64,000 nt of DNA, taken from assembly GCF_025698545.1 (NCBI RefSeq), contig NC_068569.1, positions 15,252,001-15,316,000 of the forward strand, given 5' to 3'. Positions 1 through 13,200 of the stretch are shown piece by piece (position 1 is the stretch's first letter; every line of letters begins with the position of its first letter). The DNA comes from Gossypium raimondii (lineage: Eukaryota; Streptophyta; Magnoliopsida; Malvales; Malvaceae). The translations under genes and the position numbers were made by a program. Below the pieces are notes generated by a model that did not search any database, was not told where the DNA came from, and saw nothing but the letters and a program-made list of their open reading frames with translations.

Positions 1-948
1 AAATAAATTAAAATTTTAAAATTAGTTATACTTCAAATTTTTATGTTCAAAATTTTAATATATTTTAATATATTAAGTATATTAAAAATTTTAAGTTAGT
101 TATACTCAACATTTTCTTTAACATATTTAAAATATATTAAAATTTTTATTTTTAAAAAAATTTAAATATATTAAAAGATCTTTTCTCTTTACCTATTAAA
201 AATATATTAAAATTTTAAAATATATTTTAAATATATAAATTGAATATATTAAAATTTTAAAATTGGTTATACTTAACATTTTTAATATATTTAATTTTTT
301 AAATTTTCTAAAATTTTAAATATATTAAGAAAATCTTTTTGTCTTTACCTATTAAAATATATATTAAGTATATTAAAATTTTAAATATATTAAACTTTTA
401 AAATTAATTATACTTAACATTCTTTTAATATATTTAAAATTTTAGAAAACTTTAAAAAAATCACATTGGAAACTGGTGGCTCCACCAGAAAATGAAAAAT
501 TTTATTAAAGTTCCTCCATTTTTTCAGAAATTATAGTATTTCTTTGATATTTATACATGCTCCACTAAAAAAATAATTTTTTTTATCCTGATTGCATGTT
601 GGTGGCGCCAAACTCTTTTGTTCCACTAACTTTCACTATAGATTTTAAGTGATTTACGTGTTTAATCAAAAAAGTGAGTCATTTATATAATTAAATAAAT
701 TTTTTGAGTTAATTTTATAAAAAAAAAAAGCCTGTAATTTTGACATCCTTTAAATCTGGGCTGAGAAGAAGGAGATGAATGAAATGTCCTTAAGTAGCAG
801 TCTTTAATGTTTAAACGCGCTAGTAATTGGTGATAGCGTACTTGCTTTTGTCGATTATATCTTTTCGATTAAGGAAATAATAAAAAAATTCAACGCCACC
901 TTTGAATAATTCCATTCTCCCTAATAAAGTCAAAAATCAAAGCTTCGT
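1..948. repeat. AT-rich tandem-like repeat and upstream region
   Basis: Bases 1 to about 450 are almost pure A/T. Related blocks recur several times, such as tatattaaaattttaaa and ggttatacttaacattt, at loose spacing of roughly 100-120 bases, which looks like a degenerate AT-rich tandem repeat. From about 460 to 948 the sequence is ordinary AT-rich upstream DNA with no convincing ORF. It contains ggtggctccacc and ggtggcgcca motifs that may be old transposon debris. Confidence 0.5.
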
Positions 949-957
949 TATATAAAA
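949..957 (+). promoter_or_regulatory. putative TATA box of the CGI-58-like gene
   Basis: The sequence tatataaaa lies about 45-53 bases upstream of the first ATG (1002), a normal plant spacing if the 5' UTR is very short. Identified by motif only. Confidence 0.35.
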
Positions 958-1001
958 ACGAAAAAGAATGTTGTATTGTTAAGCAAAAGATCGAACATCG
1001 G

Positions 1002-4000
1002 ATGAACAGATCTGTCTATCGTTGGTCCAGCTTAATTTTAAGAAAAATGGCCGAAGAAATCAATAAATCCGAGATTCGATCATCCCCGTCGATTATAGCG
1101 AAATCCAGATCGTTATGGCCCTCCGTTCTCCGTTGGATTCCTACTTCCACTGATCATATCATCGCCTCCGAGAAACGCCTTCTCTCTCTCGTCAAGTAAG
1201 TTGACCTTCGATTTCTTGTCATCATCAGCTTTTTTAGGGTTATCTTGTTTTCAGCTTATACGCTTGGAAAAGCGGAAAAGCCGGAACTCCAATTTCAAGT
1301 TTCCTGGAACCTCAATTTTCTTTTTTCTTCAATTTGATAATAATTTGGTTTTAATTATATCAAAAAATTGTATTGATTTTGGTGAAAACTTCGATAGGAA
1401 TTCGATAAATTTGAATGGGTTATTGAAATTTCAGGACTCCATATGTGCAAGAGCTCGTGAATATAGGTTCAGGTCCGCCTGGTTCTAAGGTTAGGTGGTT
1501 TCGTTCTTCAAGTAACGAGCCGAGGTTCATAAACACAGTCACCTTTGATAGCAACGAGGGTTCTCCCACCCTTGTTATGGTACACGGATATGCTGCTTCT
1601 CAAGGTTTCTTTTTCAAGAATTTTGATTATCTTGCCAATCGTTTCAAGGTTATTGCTATTGATCAGCTTGGGTAAGCTCCTTTTGTCTTAATAGGTTATG
1701 GGTTTGGCTTGATTTTCAGTAGGGGGTTGGTTTATAGTTTTACGAATCATGTCCTCCTTTAAACACTTCTTATTCTCATTATGGAAATTGCTGACTGTGT
1801 TGGCTTTTTTTTTTTTTTTTGGCTCTTGATATCTACATTATAATAGTTTCTTATTCTTTCTTCATCTTTCTCTCCAGTTGGGGTGGATCAAGTAGGCCTG
1901 ATTTTACATGCAAAAGCACTGAAGGTCAGTGAACAGAATGCTAATAATCCCTTTGCCCCTTTTAATCGAACATGTAATTCACTTTTGGTGTGTTATGATG
2001 CAGAAACTGAGGCATGGTTTATTGATTCTTTGGAGGAGTGGCGCAAAGCAAAAAACCTTAGTAACTTCATATTACTTGGGCATTCTTTTGGAGGATATGT
2101 TGCAGCTAAATATGCTCTCAAGGTGATTGCTTTTAAATGTTGAATGTTTGAGTGCAACAAGCAGTTTGATATTGCATCTTTTTATTCTAATGTCCCTTGT
2201 GTTAATCCTGTAGCATCCTGAACATGTTCAACACTTAATTTTAGTGGGGACTGCTGGACTTTCATCAGAATCAGACACAACATATGAGTGGGTAACCCGC
2301 TTCAGAGCAACATGGAGGGGGGCAATTTTGAGTCATTTGTGGGAGTCTAATTTTACTCCTCAGAAGATTATAAGGTTTGTAATTATCTGGTTCTATTTTC
2401 TTAACCTGAATCACAAATCAAGCTTTTCTATTGAGCACTGCTCTGGGCTTGTCTGCCGGAACAGTATTAATTATGCTCTAAAATGTTGCTAGCAAGTTCA
2501 TTCATTCTAAGGGAAGAAAATAAGGGTCGGCAGTCGATCCTTTCTAACCTATTGCCAATGATCTCCCCATTGGTTCTTATGTAGGTTATTTCTCAATGGT
2601 ACATGTCTTTTGTAGGTTACTTCTATCTTAAACTGTTATGTTTGTAGGTTCCCTTTGTTCTTATATGTTGCTGTCAAAGTCCTAATACTCCTATTTGTTT
2701 AACTTATTTTATATATGTTTCCAGTAATTCTCTTGTCTTCCATTGCATTTCATATCAAGTTGTTTAGTTTATTATTTTTGTGCATTTATTGGATGATTGT
2801 GTATGCAGAGGCTTAGGTCCTTGGGGTCCAGATCTTGTACGAAAGTATACAGCTGCTAGGTTTACTAACAGATATTCACCTGAGGGTGTATTTACAGAGG
2901 AGGAGTCTAGACTTCTATCTGGTATTGTAAGATTTTTGGATTTTGTGTATGGCTTTTCTATTAACAAATAATAGATATATAATGGCTGCTTTTTCCCGTT
3001 CTTCATTGTTGAAGATTATGTGTACCATACCTCAGCTGCCAAAGCAAGTGGAGAGCTCTGCTTAAAATATATATTTGCATTTGGAGCATTTAATCGGGCA
3101 CTTTTAAACAGGTTTGATACCCTGCTTCATTAAACTCATTTAATGATTCAGCGGAAATGTTTACTGTTTTTTAATTGGGTTCATTAGATGGCCTAATACC
3201 TGCCTATTTTTATATTGGTCAAGATTCTGTCTAGAGCTTGGGACTTGTAGTTGTACAATATCTCACTTTGATTTGAAAACATCTTCTAGAAGCAAATTAC
3301 ATATTCTCCTCCTGGTGCTTGGGAATTATTCACATCATTGCACAATACAGGTTTCACTAGAGCTAAGTTGTTGTTGTTATGATGATGATGCAGGAAAAAA
3401 GAATGTAATGATCATGTAGCTTCACCCTGGTTTTGAGGGTCATGTAACCCATGCCATTTTATATAATGCTATTCAGGGGCTCATTGGAAGCAGAGATTTA
3501 TGAAAACTTGCAATTAAAAGCACTTATTCAACCTTGAACACATGCATTTAACATCTAATTGGCTTGTGAACTTCTTCAAACCTAGACCTCACTTTCAAAT
3601 CCTCGAGGAAAAAAATAGAATAGATGATGAAATGATCATAAACCTCAAGCACTTCCTCAAACCTAGGCACTAGCTAGAGTCTAGATCAGTCTTGTAATCT
3701 TCTAACAATGATGATTCCAGGTGTTTGAAGACATTGAATAACTTCTGTTTTTTTTTTTTAATTTTATTCATGAATAGTGCATCTGAGTGGAAAGTGCCAA
3801 CCACTTTTATATATGGGGCTGAAGATTGGATGAACTACCAAGGAGCCCAAGAAGCTCGCGAGCAAATGAAGGTCCCATGTGAAATTATCAGGGTTCCTCA
3901 GGTCTGTTATAAGACATAACTTGGGCGGCAATCTGCCAAAGACATTTTTTCTTTTCATTAGAGCGTTTATTTTAGAACCTTGAATGGACTATTTTAAATC

Positions 4001-4180
4001 TGAAATGCTATCCTTCCTTTCAGCCTCCTCATCTTTCTTCTCTCTCATCTGCAGGCCGGACATTTTGTGTTTCTTGAAAATAGAGATGGATTCCATTCAG
4101 CTGTGTTGTATGCCTGTAGGAGATTTCTTTCACCTAACCCTGATAAAGAACCCTTTCCTGACGATTTGGTATCAGCATAG
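1002..4180 (+). CDS. CGI-58-like alpha/beta hydrolase / lysophosphatidic acid acyltransferase (9 exons)
   Basis: Exons: 1002-1195, 1435-1671, 1878-1924, 2004-2122, 2214-2374, 2809-2921, 3015-3111, 3778-3901 and 4055-4180. All have GT-AG borders and the phases agree, giving 405 residues. It is the orthologue type of Arabidopsis At4g24160 (about 418 residues), the plant CGI-58/ABHD5 relative. From family knowledge, that protein has acyltransferase and lipase activities, binds the peroxisomal transporter PXA1 and limits lipid droplets in leaves. Visible features are the oxyanion region VMVHGYAASQG in exon 2, the nucleophile elbow GHSFG with Ser at about residue 187, the acid-bearing strand YGAEDWMNY, and the C-terminal AGHFVFLEN containing the catalytic His (about 367). 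The family's HX4D acyltransferase motif reads HX4E here. The first ATG was preferred over an in-frame ATG at 1047 because the Arabidopsis protein also has a short leader before its MAEE. Confidence 0.93.
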
Positions 4181-6256
4181 AAGAAGCAAAGTATTTTTTA
4201 ATTTCTTTCCACATGTTGTATGACGCATTACACCGAGTTTCATTGGTCAGAAGATTATTTGGGTAAAGAAAAAACATTATTTGCCTGTAGCTTGTATCAT
4301 AATATTTTTATATACGTATTATGTGTTTGGCAGTACCTTGAATCTGGTTACTGGTTAAAGGGGATGGATATTGAAGAATTGATTTTAAGGGGAGGTAGAA
4401 AGAGTTTCCATGTTTAAGATGTTACAGAAGTCCGAGTGGAAGCAATAGGTTGTGGCTTCATCACTTAGGCCTCCTTTTGACAATAAAAGATCAAAGCAGT
4501 GTGTGTATCTTTTGCTGCAGACACTTAGCTCGGCTGGCCAGAGCTGCAACCTATACTGAAGGCCGACTTGTATTATGAGAGAAAACTCACAGATAAAATA
4601 CATTTTAACCGAAGTTAAAATCTGACAAATTTGACAGTGGCAACAAGATGCACAGGGAAACTGATTCGCATTGTTTAGATCATGACCAGATTGAATGTGG
4701 GTGGGGAGGTTGGAGTTGTGAACTCTGAACCAACTTTGGATACAGTAACAAGATTCATACGATAACATTAAAGCAGGTAAAAATTTTTGAGGATATATCC
4801 AAGGGCCTAACAAAGAATTACAAACACAATTGAACAGGGTGACTCCATCCTGGACTGACACGCTGATTAATTGTTTCATGAAATCCAATGTCCAATGTGG
4901 CTAACAAATTTCCAATTCCCAAAGCTTCCAAAAGAGAATCTAATATTGAGGAAAAAAGTTGTTTCTCAGTAGACATTCTCTAACTAAGTATGTGATACTT
5001 TTACATCCTTTCAAAAAAAAAAACCCCTTAAATAGCCTTTCAAATTTGGGTTGCTATATTGATTTCAATTAGGTTGCTTCTAGGTTTGATTATGCACCAC
5101 GTTTCCTCTCGACCGAGTTATTTTTACAATATTCAAAGTTAGATGGCATCATCTATGTTGAGCTAAATGATTCAAAATTCTATATTGTCCCAAGACAATT
5201 AAAAGACAGATTGAGGTTTAAATAATTCTCTATGCACATTACTGGCTTGGGTTGATTGCTGTTGTTGTGGTGATACTAACATGACAGTGTTGCTGTTGTT
5301 AGGTTTTGTTTGTGCATTAACTTTGATTCACAATTCTTGTTTACATAATACCCTTCTTCACTATCATTTAAATAGACTTCTATCACAGCTGCTGAAATCA
5401 TTACTTCTTCCTTTCCCTTCTACTCTGAAAGGACATTTGTTGCTTCCTTTCTATTTTTCACAATATATTTTCTTTAGCCAATTATATTATATTAATTGTT
5501 ATAGTTCCATTTGGCTTAGCTATCTTTACAATCTAATCAATGTAGTTGATTCCGCATCGATTTTGATAGCATCAACTAATGTGCGCTATTCTATAATAAA
5601 ATGAAGTACTCAACCCTATATTTTGTACCGATAAAATTTTAATTTGTACCAATTATATTAATTCATTTCACTTAATTACGATTGCACCTACTAAAATATT
5701 ACGCACCAATTAATGCATGAATAATACTAACAAAATATAAAATTACTATTTTTTATAAATGATAATCATAACTCAATTTAATAATGTGATGGAATCTTCA
5801 CTTATATAATAGTTGTATCATAATCGAATATATATTATAGATAGGCAATACATATTGGGCTTGTATATATAATATATTGTATTATTAATTTTGATTGATT
5901 AGTTAATCCGATTAATTATGGGTTTTTGAAGGGGATTATTTGAAAATAAAAGTTTGAGGAAACCTTTTCCCTAATTTTTTGAAGGAATTAATTTGATTGG
6001 ATTAAGTAAGTTATGCAGCCTCCTAATTGGGAGGGTTTAAACAGGTAACACCCAAATATCCTAACCAAACTAGGAGGGAGTTTTATTATGATTATAACCA
6101 AGACTACAACACATTGGTGAGATAATTATCTTAGAAATGCTAAATTTGCTGGAATAATGTTGATTATCTATAGAAGCCTAGCAGCCGAATTCTTTGAACA
6201 AGATTTTAGTTCTTTATTTTATATTTTTCCTTTTTTGATCTCACAGAACCCCCAGG
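4181..6256. other. intergenic region between the CGI-58-like gene and ARC6
   Basis: This holds the 3' UTR of the hydrolase and the ARC6 promoter. Open frames of 60-167 codons occur on both strands but resemble no family and lack codon structure. It is AT-rich between 5600 and 5900. I see no gene. Confidence 0.6.
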
Positions 6257-9200
6257 ATGGAATCTTTGAGGCACATTAGCATCGGGCTGTGCACTCCTAC
6301 ACTTACTCCTTTATTCCACCCTCCTAAACCCTCCAGACTCCACCACCGTTCAACTACCGTCGTCTGCTCCGCCAGTAAATGGGCCGAGCGCCTCCTTGCT
6401 GACTTCCAATTTCTCCCTGCCCCCGATAATTCCGTCTCCTCTTCTTCCTCCTCAACCGCCACTCTTTCTCCCCCTTACCCTCCCCTTCTCGCCCCTTCTC
6501 CTCCCGAACGCCACGTTTCCATTCCCCTTGATTTCTACAAGGTCAGTCGCACAGTAACTCACTTCCTTTGATTTTTTTTTCGTTTTACTTTTGGGAATTG
6601 GAGTTATTTAAAAACTATCATTTTCAAATGCAGGTTTTAGGAGCCGAGACTCATTTCTTAGGTGATGGAATCAGAAGAGCCTATGAAGCAAGGGTTTCGA
6701 AACCGCCTCAATATGGGTTCAGTCAAGACACCATAATTAGCCGAAGACAGATTCTTCTAGCTGCCTGTGAAACCCTATCTAACCCTGGCTCTAGACGAAA
6801 TTACAACCAAGGTCTTGTCGACGATGAGCGTGACACTATCATCACTCAAGTCCCCTGGGACAAGGTAATTGCATTTAATCTTCTTCTTTTCTTTTCTTTT
6901 TTTAATTTTTTAATTTGTGTTTGGTTATTGAGAAACTGTGGTAAATGTAGGTTCCTGGAGCATTGTGCGTGTTGCAAGAAGCTGGGGAGACTGAAGTGGT
7001 GCTTCAAATTGGGGAGAGTTTGCTGAGAGAGAGGCTGCCCAAGGCATTTAAACAGGATGTCGTTCTGGCAATGGCCCTGGCTTATGTGGACTTGTCGAGG
7101 GATGCTATGGCTTTGGATCCTCCAGATTTCATTGGTGGTTGTGAGGTGCTTGAGAGGGCTTTGAAGCTGTTGCAGGTACTTGAATACAACTTTCTACTTC
7201 CATTTGTAAATTTTGCTGCTATATTGATGAAATTGTGTGTGACTATGTGGTTGTCTAGATTAATTGTAAATTGGTGGGTTCGCTGTTACTGTGGTGTTCT
7301 GAAGTCTGCCTATCACCAAACAATGAGTAACCAAAGAAATGTATAGAATGTTTTTGTATTACTAGTATTTAACTGAGGTAACTTATGCATAGTAAAAGAA
7401 GCTTGTAGTGAACCTAGACGCAGACAGAGGTCACGCATAGATCAACTTAGATTTTTTTGGTTTCTAAAGTTGTGTATTACATGATATTTGATAAATCCGT
7501 TCTATGGAGCATGCAGGAGGAAGGTGCCAGCAGTCTTGCTCCGGATTTGCAGTCACAGATTGATGAGACATTAGAAGAGATTACCCCACGTTGTGTTCTG
7601 GAACTTCTAGCCTTGCCCCTTGATGATGCATATCGGACAAAGAGAGCGGAGGGTCTTTATGGTGTACGCAACATATTATGGGCTGTTGGTGGAGGAGGAG
7701 CTGCTGCAATCGCAGGAGGTTTTACCCGTGAAGATTTTATGAATCAGGCCTTCTTGTGTATGACAGCAGCTGAACAGGTATTGTATGCTCACTATTATTC
7801 ATTTTGCCTTCTAGGCTTTCTGATTGGTCTCTTGGTTTTTCTTTAGTTTTAATTCCTTTCCTACGAGCAGGTTGATCTATTTGCAGCCACTCCAAGCAAT
7901 ATTCCTGCAGAAAGTTTCGAAGTTTATGGTGTAGCACTTGCACTTGTTGCTCAAGCTTTTTTAAACAAGAAACCTCATCTCATAAGAGATGCTGATAACC
8001 TCTTCCAGCAGCTTCAGCAGACTAAGGTAACAACTCTTGAGAACAGTGTCTCTCTCTATGCTCCTGTCGGAAACCGTGAGATAGACTTTGCTTTGGAGAG
8101 GGGTCTCTGTTCATTGCTCGTGGGGGAGCTTGATGAGTGCCGTTCGTGGTTGGGCTTAGACAGTGATAGCTCCCCTTATAGAAATACATCTATTGTAGAA
8201 TTTGTCTTGGAAAACTCAAAGGATGACGATGACAGAGATCTTCCCGGGCTTTGCAAACTGCTGGAGGCATGGCTAATGGAGGTGGTTTTTCCTAGATTTA
8301 GAGACACCAAAGATATACAATTCAAGCTTGGAGATTATTATGATGATCCTACTGTCCTGAGATATTTAGAAAGGCTTGAGGGAGCAGGTGGTTCACCCTT
8401 GGCTGCAGCCGCAGCTATAGTGAGGATAGGTGCAGAGGCTACTGCAGTTCTTGATCATGTAAAGGCTAGTGCAATTCAGGCATTGCAGAAGGTGTTTCCT
8501 CTTCGTCGCTCAGAAGAGACTGCCAGACATCAATTAGATGGTGAGATGAACAACTTTCTTCCTGTTGAAAGTGAGGAGACTCTTGGAAAACCTGATCAAG
8601 AGGATTCTGCCATCCTAGCTGAGGTTCCTGGAATAAGCAGTTTGGAAGGAATGTATGAAGAAGAAACAATAAGTGACAAAATTAAAGATGCCAGTGTCAA
8701 GATCATGTCTGCTGGTGTGGTAATTGGAGTGATGACATTGGTTGGCTTGAAGTTTTTATCTGGTAAATTTAGTTCATCAGTGACCGGTAAAGGCATCAGT
8801 CCAGCTATGGCAACTGATGTCATCAATGTAGGTATGACTTGATAATAAATGTGGTAAATAAGTAAAATTTCAGCATAATGCAGCATTATTTCCAATACCT
8901 GAATTATTTTCTAGAATGGCTTAGGACGGGATTGCTGTTAAATATTGATCCTTTAGTTTCAGCCTTATTATTTGTATCGCTAATACTGCACCTTTTTTCT
9001 ATTATATTATTTTAAGTTGGGAGGGGGTAGGATTTTTCTCCCTCTAAACAATATGTCCAAGTTAGTCAAATCCTTCAAAGTCGTCCTGTTTTTCCATAAT
9101 TAGTGGTGCTCAAAACTTCCTTAAACTTTGCAGGATCAGTAGATGAAAAGTCTTTGCAAGAATTACCTAGAATGGATGCAAGAATTGCAGAAGGCATTGT

Positions 9201-9753
9201 TCGCAAGTGGCAGAATATTAAATCTGAGGCGTTTGGACCTGATCACCGCCTTGATAAATTGCCAGAGGTAATAATATGCTGTTCATTTTCTATTCTGGAA
9301 TTCCTGCAAATATAAATCTTGAGAACTGCCCTAAGAACTGGACTCTGTTCATTTTGGGATAGCTGTTTATGTTGAATTTTATGAAGTAGATAGCTTTCGG
9401 AGACTTTCTAAGGCTTCATTAGGACTCCTGTGCCTTTTTCATAACACTGAGAAAACTGCCAGGTTCTGGATGGTCAAATGTTGAAGACATGGACAGATCG
9501 TGCAGCCGAAATCGCTCAGCTTGGTTGGGTATATGAATATAGTCTACTGAACATGGCCATTGACAGTGTTACCCTTTCACTAGATGGCCAGCGAGCTGTA
9601 GTCGAAGCTACTCTGGAAGAATCCACCTGCTTGACTGATGTTCATCATTCGGAGAACAATGCCTCTAATGTAAACTCCTACACCACGAGATATGAGATGT
9701 CTTGTTCCAACTCAGGCTGGAAAATCACTGAAGGATCTGTCTACAAATCTTAG
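6257..9753 (+). CDS. ARC6: ARC6, plastid division inner-envelope protein (7 exons)
   Basis: Exons: 6257-6541, 6634-6864, 6951-7175, 7517-7777, 7871-8831, 9134-9267 and 9463-9753. Together they encode 795 residues, against about 801 in Arabidopsis ARC6 (At5g42480). ARC6 spans the chloroplast inner envelope. Its stromal part anchors FtsZ2 and promotes Z-ring assembly, and its intermembrane part recruits PDV2 and through it the outer-envelope division machinery. Visible: a Ser/Pro-rich transit peptide up to about residue 40; a J-like segment from about residue 90 (FYKVLGAETHFLGDGIRRAY) without the HPD tripeptide, as usual for ARC6; a long stromal region containing GLYGVRNILWAVGGGGAAA and RGLCSLLVGELDECRSWLGL; one transmembrane segment at about 612-631 (IMSAGVVIGVMTLVGLKFL); and a C-terminal domain ending YTTRYEMSCSNSGWKITEGS. 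It lacks the divergence expected of the paralogue PARC6/CDP1. The start is the only ATG giving a transit peptide. The next gene converges from the other strand 459 bases away. Confidence 0.96.
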
Positions 9754-10212
9754 CTATGATGTATAAAGCATAAAAAACCTGAAAGCTCCAATATCGTTAC
9801 CAGCTTTGCCTTTTTACGTAGTTATATTTGTTATATTGTTTGAGAAAACAAGAGTTAGCGTTTTCCCGTCATGCAAGCAGTTCAAATTAAAAGATGCAAG
9901 CTAACCTCCTCTCGTTATTGTCTTGTTTGATTATTTAGGTTTCGTGGGTCACATATCTATGCCTCTAATTGGACCTAAAAATTGGGAATTATGCTATTTG
10001 GATATAATTTACAAGTCCTTGGAAGAATATTCCTTCATTACATTTATTATGTGTTATATGAAAAACAATGAGCAAAGAAAGAATCAAAATGAATCTGCGA
10101 CTAAAATCTGATTTAACTTTATATGCCTTTCAATTTACAATAGGGACTTGGGAGCTAGAAATGACAAGATCAAGATGTCAACTAGATAAATTCTCTCTAT
10201 CCTCAACGTCTT
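9754..10212. other. convergent intergenic region, shared 3' ends of ARC6 and the kinesin
   Basis: About 460 AT-rich bases lie between two stop codons on opposite strands. The 3' UTRs may overlap. No open frame here resembles a protein. Confidence 0.6.
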
Positions 10213-13200
10213 CTAAAACAGGGAAGGAAGTCTAAGACTCCAGCTGTGAGATCTTCGGCTTAGAAATCTGGGCAAGATGCTGAGCCCAACTACCTCCCTG
10301 GGGGCTTGACTTGGTTCCACGAATCCTAGCACCTTAGCCACCACAGCAGCACTCTCCCTTACATGCTCCATGTCCTTGGTGTCTGTCCATACAAGGCGTG
10401 CCACTTGTAAACTCCTCTGCTTTGTGTTCAAATCAATTCCCCACTTCTTGTACAGTTCTTCTCTTTGCTTTCTTGATAACTTACTTCGTATTTGCTTGCT
10501 CAACATTACTCTCTCACGAATCAATTCCTTCTCACTGCCACCGTAAAAAAAGAAGAAAAGTTACTGTTTTGTATTGAATTGAAGATGAATCACATAAAAG
10601 TAATTCCCTATGCCTGAGTGTGCAATTGTGCAGTATGCTGTTCAATTAAGATAAGCTTAAATTTACCCTGAAGCTGTTGTGCAAATTGGACTCTCTCTCT
10701 GAGAACCATTGTCGTCTGATATTGAGTCCTTTTGAAACTTCAATCTTCTGAGCTCTATCTCCATATACAAACAGTCAGAAGGATCACCCTTGAAAAGCTG
10801 GATGAAATAGCTTCTATGGGATAATGATACATTGCATGCATCCCAAAGTTCAATTATCTGTCTCTGCTTCTCCTCAAATTCTGAGGGCCAATTAGACTGT
10901 AGTTGCTTGTCATCCTTTATTATCTCATCCATAACCATTCCATGTTAAAGGAAATATGTTAGTTGCCAGTTATCATCAGCGATAAAACATAAAAATGTCA
11001 AAAGTCAATACTAGATATCTTCATGCCGAAAGTGCAGGATCAATTTATGCTTCACATAAATCTTACGAATAAACTTACCTAACAAGCAGGAAGATAGTTA
11101 TCATAATCTCTTATTCCAAGTTCATGCATTTTTACTGATAAGTAAGCTACTATAATATAAGAAATGAACCTACAAACGCTACTATGAAATATTGATTTCA
11201 TTTGAGAAACAAGAAAAAGAGAGGAAGGAGGTTCATCTTCTTACCGAGTTGTTATCAATTTGCTTTTCTGAGGGCAGTTTCGTTTGACTGCCGCCAGCGG
11301 CTAAAACAGTGGAGGTGGAAATTCTTGCCAAAGGATCCTCGCTAATTGACTTCCACGGTCGTGGAGCAAAATTGGTTGCACCAAAAGTGTCTTCAGCATC
11401 TAAATCTTTCAGATTTAACGTATCCACAGAGCTGCTACTAACAGAAGTTCGAGAATTTCTTCTGGACATATTTTCGCTTATATTGTCAAATTTCAGTTCA
11501 GAAAACTTTTGGTAAAGGTCTCTTGGTCTATCAACGAAGTCCCTTTCTACTCCAGTGAAAAGGGGTGTGCTTCCATTCAGTGCTTCCTTTTCAAAGTAAG
11601 GTGAAGATGGCACAGTAGAGACAACTGCCTTGCAGCTTTTGCTTCTGCTCAGGCTCCTCCTGCTACTAGAATTAGATATATCTGAGAAGCTAGGCGACTG
11701 GTCTACATGCTGAACATTGACAAGAAAATTGACCGTCCTTTGCAGCTCATGAATTCTTTGGTTCAAACCCTTGTAAGTTTGATCATTATAAGCAGGACTT
11801 GATTGCAAATCTTCCTGTCGTGGGGATGATACTACATTCTCATTCGTGGTAATAATCATGCCTAATTTTCCTTGTTTGTCCACAGGATCAGTGGAGAAAC
11901 CATCACCTTCTTGCTTCTCAACACTTGACTCATTCACGGTTAATTTTCCTTCAATATTTTTAGGATCGGTCACGAAGTCGTCAGCTCCTGTTTTCTTGAC
12001 AATGGCCTCCTCCATGCCTAATTTTCCTTCATTGTTGTGAAGACTCAAAAAGTGAACTCCAGCTTCTTTATTCATTGTATTTCTTGAGTCTCCAATTTCA
12101 ACGCATGGAACTTCCCTGTCTTCAAATTCTTGATCCATTTTTTCAAAAATCTCCCAATCCTTGCATGGATCAGGCCCAACAAACTTTGGAGTCATGCCAT
12201 CGAGTAGAAAATCCTCTTCAGGATTCTCAGCAAGCCCGAGATATTGATTGTTGGCACTAGGTGCAACAGTATCCTTACGCTTGTTGGAACCAACCGTACA
12301 GGGAACCTTGGCCACTTTTGATGAATTTGTTGACTGCTTTAGCATTTGAACTTCTCTAACTGACAGTAGCAAATTCTCAACTCGAGATTGAGCAAGATCA
12401 CGTTGCCAAGTTAAGTCTTCTATCTCTTTGGCCATCTGTAGGTTCTCAAAAGGGGGGGGGGGGGGAACCAGGTTAATAAGAGTAAATCATTTAAACCAGG
12501 GCACGTATGAAACAGCTTTCTGAAGTTGGTCTAATCACCTGTCCAATGAGTTTCTCTTTCTCTCGCAGCACACCAGCAGTATCTCCTTTAACTGAAGCTG
12601 ATCCCAAGCTCCTCATTTCTTTCTCCAGTCTAGCCAGTTCTCTTTGTAATTGCTTTACCAATGCCTTATCTGACATAATTAAATTCACCTGCGCATTCGT
12701 TCTTACCTCCCTAGCACATTTAGCAAACAAGAGAGTGTTTCTTGATTGTTCAACATGAATGCGCTCAGGACTCATCGTACAAATGATGGCTGTTCTCGCA
12801 TTTCCTCCTAAGGCATTCTGGAGTATGCGTGTCAACTTTGAGTCTCTATATGGTACATGGCCAGTTCTTCCCTTGCTGCAAAGTGTCATCCCAGTTAATT
12901 GGCCAGAAAGAATATATGTTTTTAACGAGTTAAAAGACCAACATATCTCCTACAATATTTGTTTCTTAATAAAAATGAAAAGAATTGTTCAACCTTAATT
13001 TGCGAATCACAGTCCCAAGAGTTAGTAGACTCCGGTTTATATGGCAGCCTTCTTTCAATCTTGTACCAGCAGCTGAGGTCTGAGAAGCTCGTTCACTTCC
13101 TGCTAAATCAACAAAATTCTGTACCAAAAAAAAGGGTCAAATTTTCCTTGTTAAAGTTCACGTTACCATTTAGTACTTACAAATTCAATTTCTAATATTG

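Noticed and set aside
4385-4888. 167-codon minus-strand frame
   Set aside because: It overlaps the 3' UTR side of the CGI-58-like gene, has no recognisable domain and an unstructured composition.
10663-10938. Separate small gene starting MVMDE
   Set aside because: It is exon 11 of the kinesin (DUF3490 region), with phase-compatible borders to exons 10 and 12. The Met lies in the intron.
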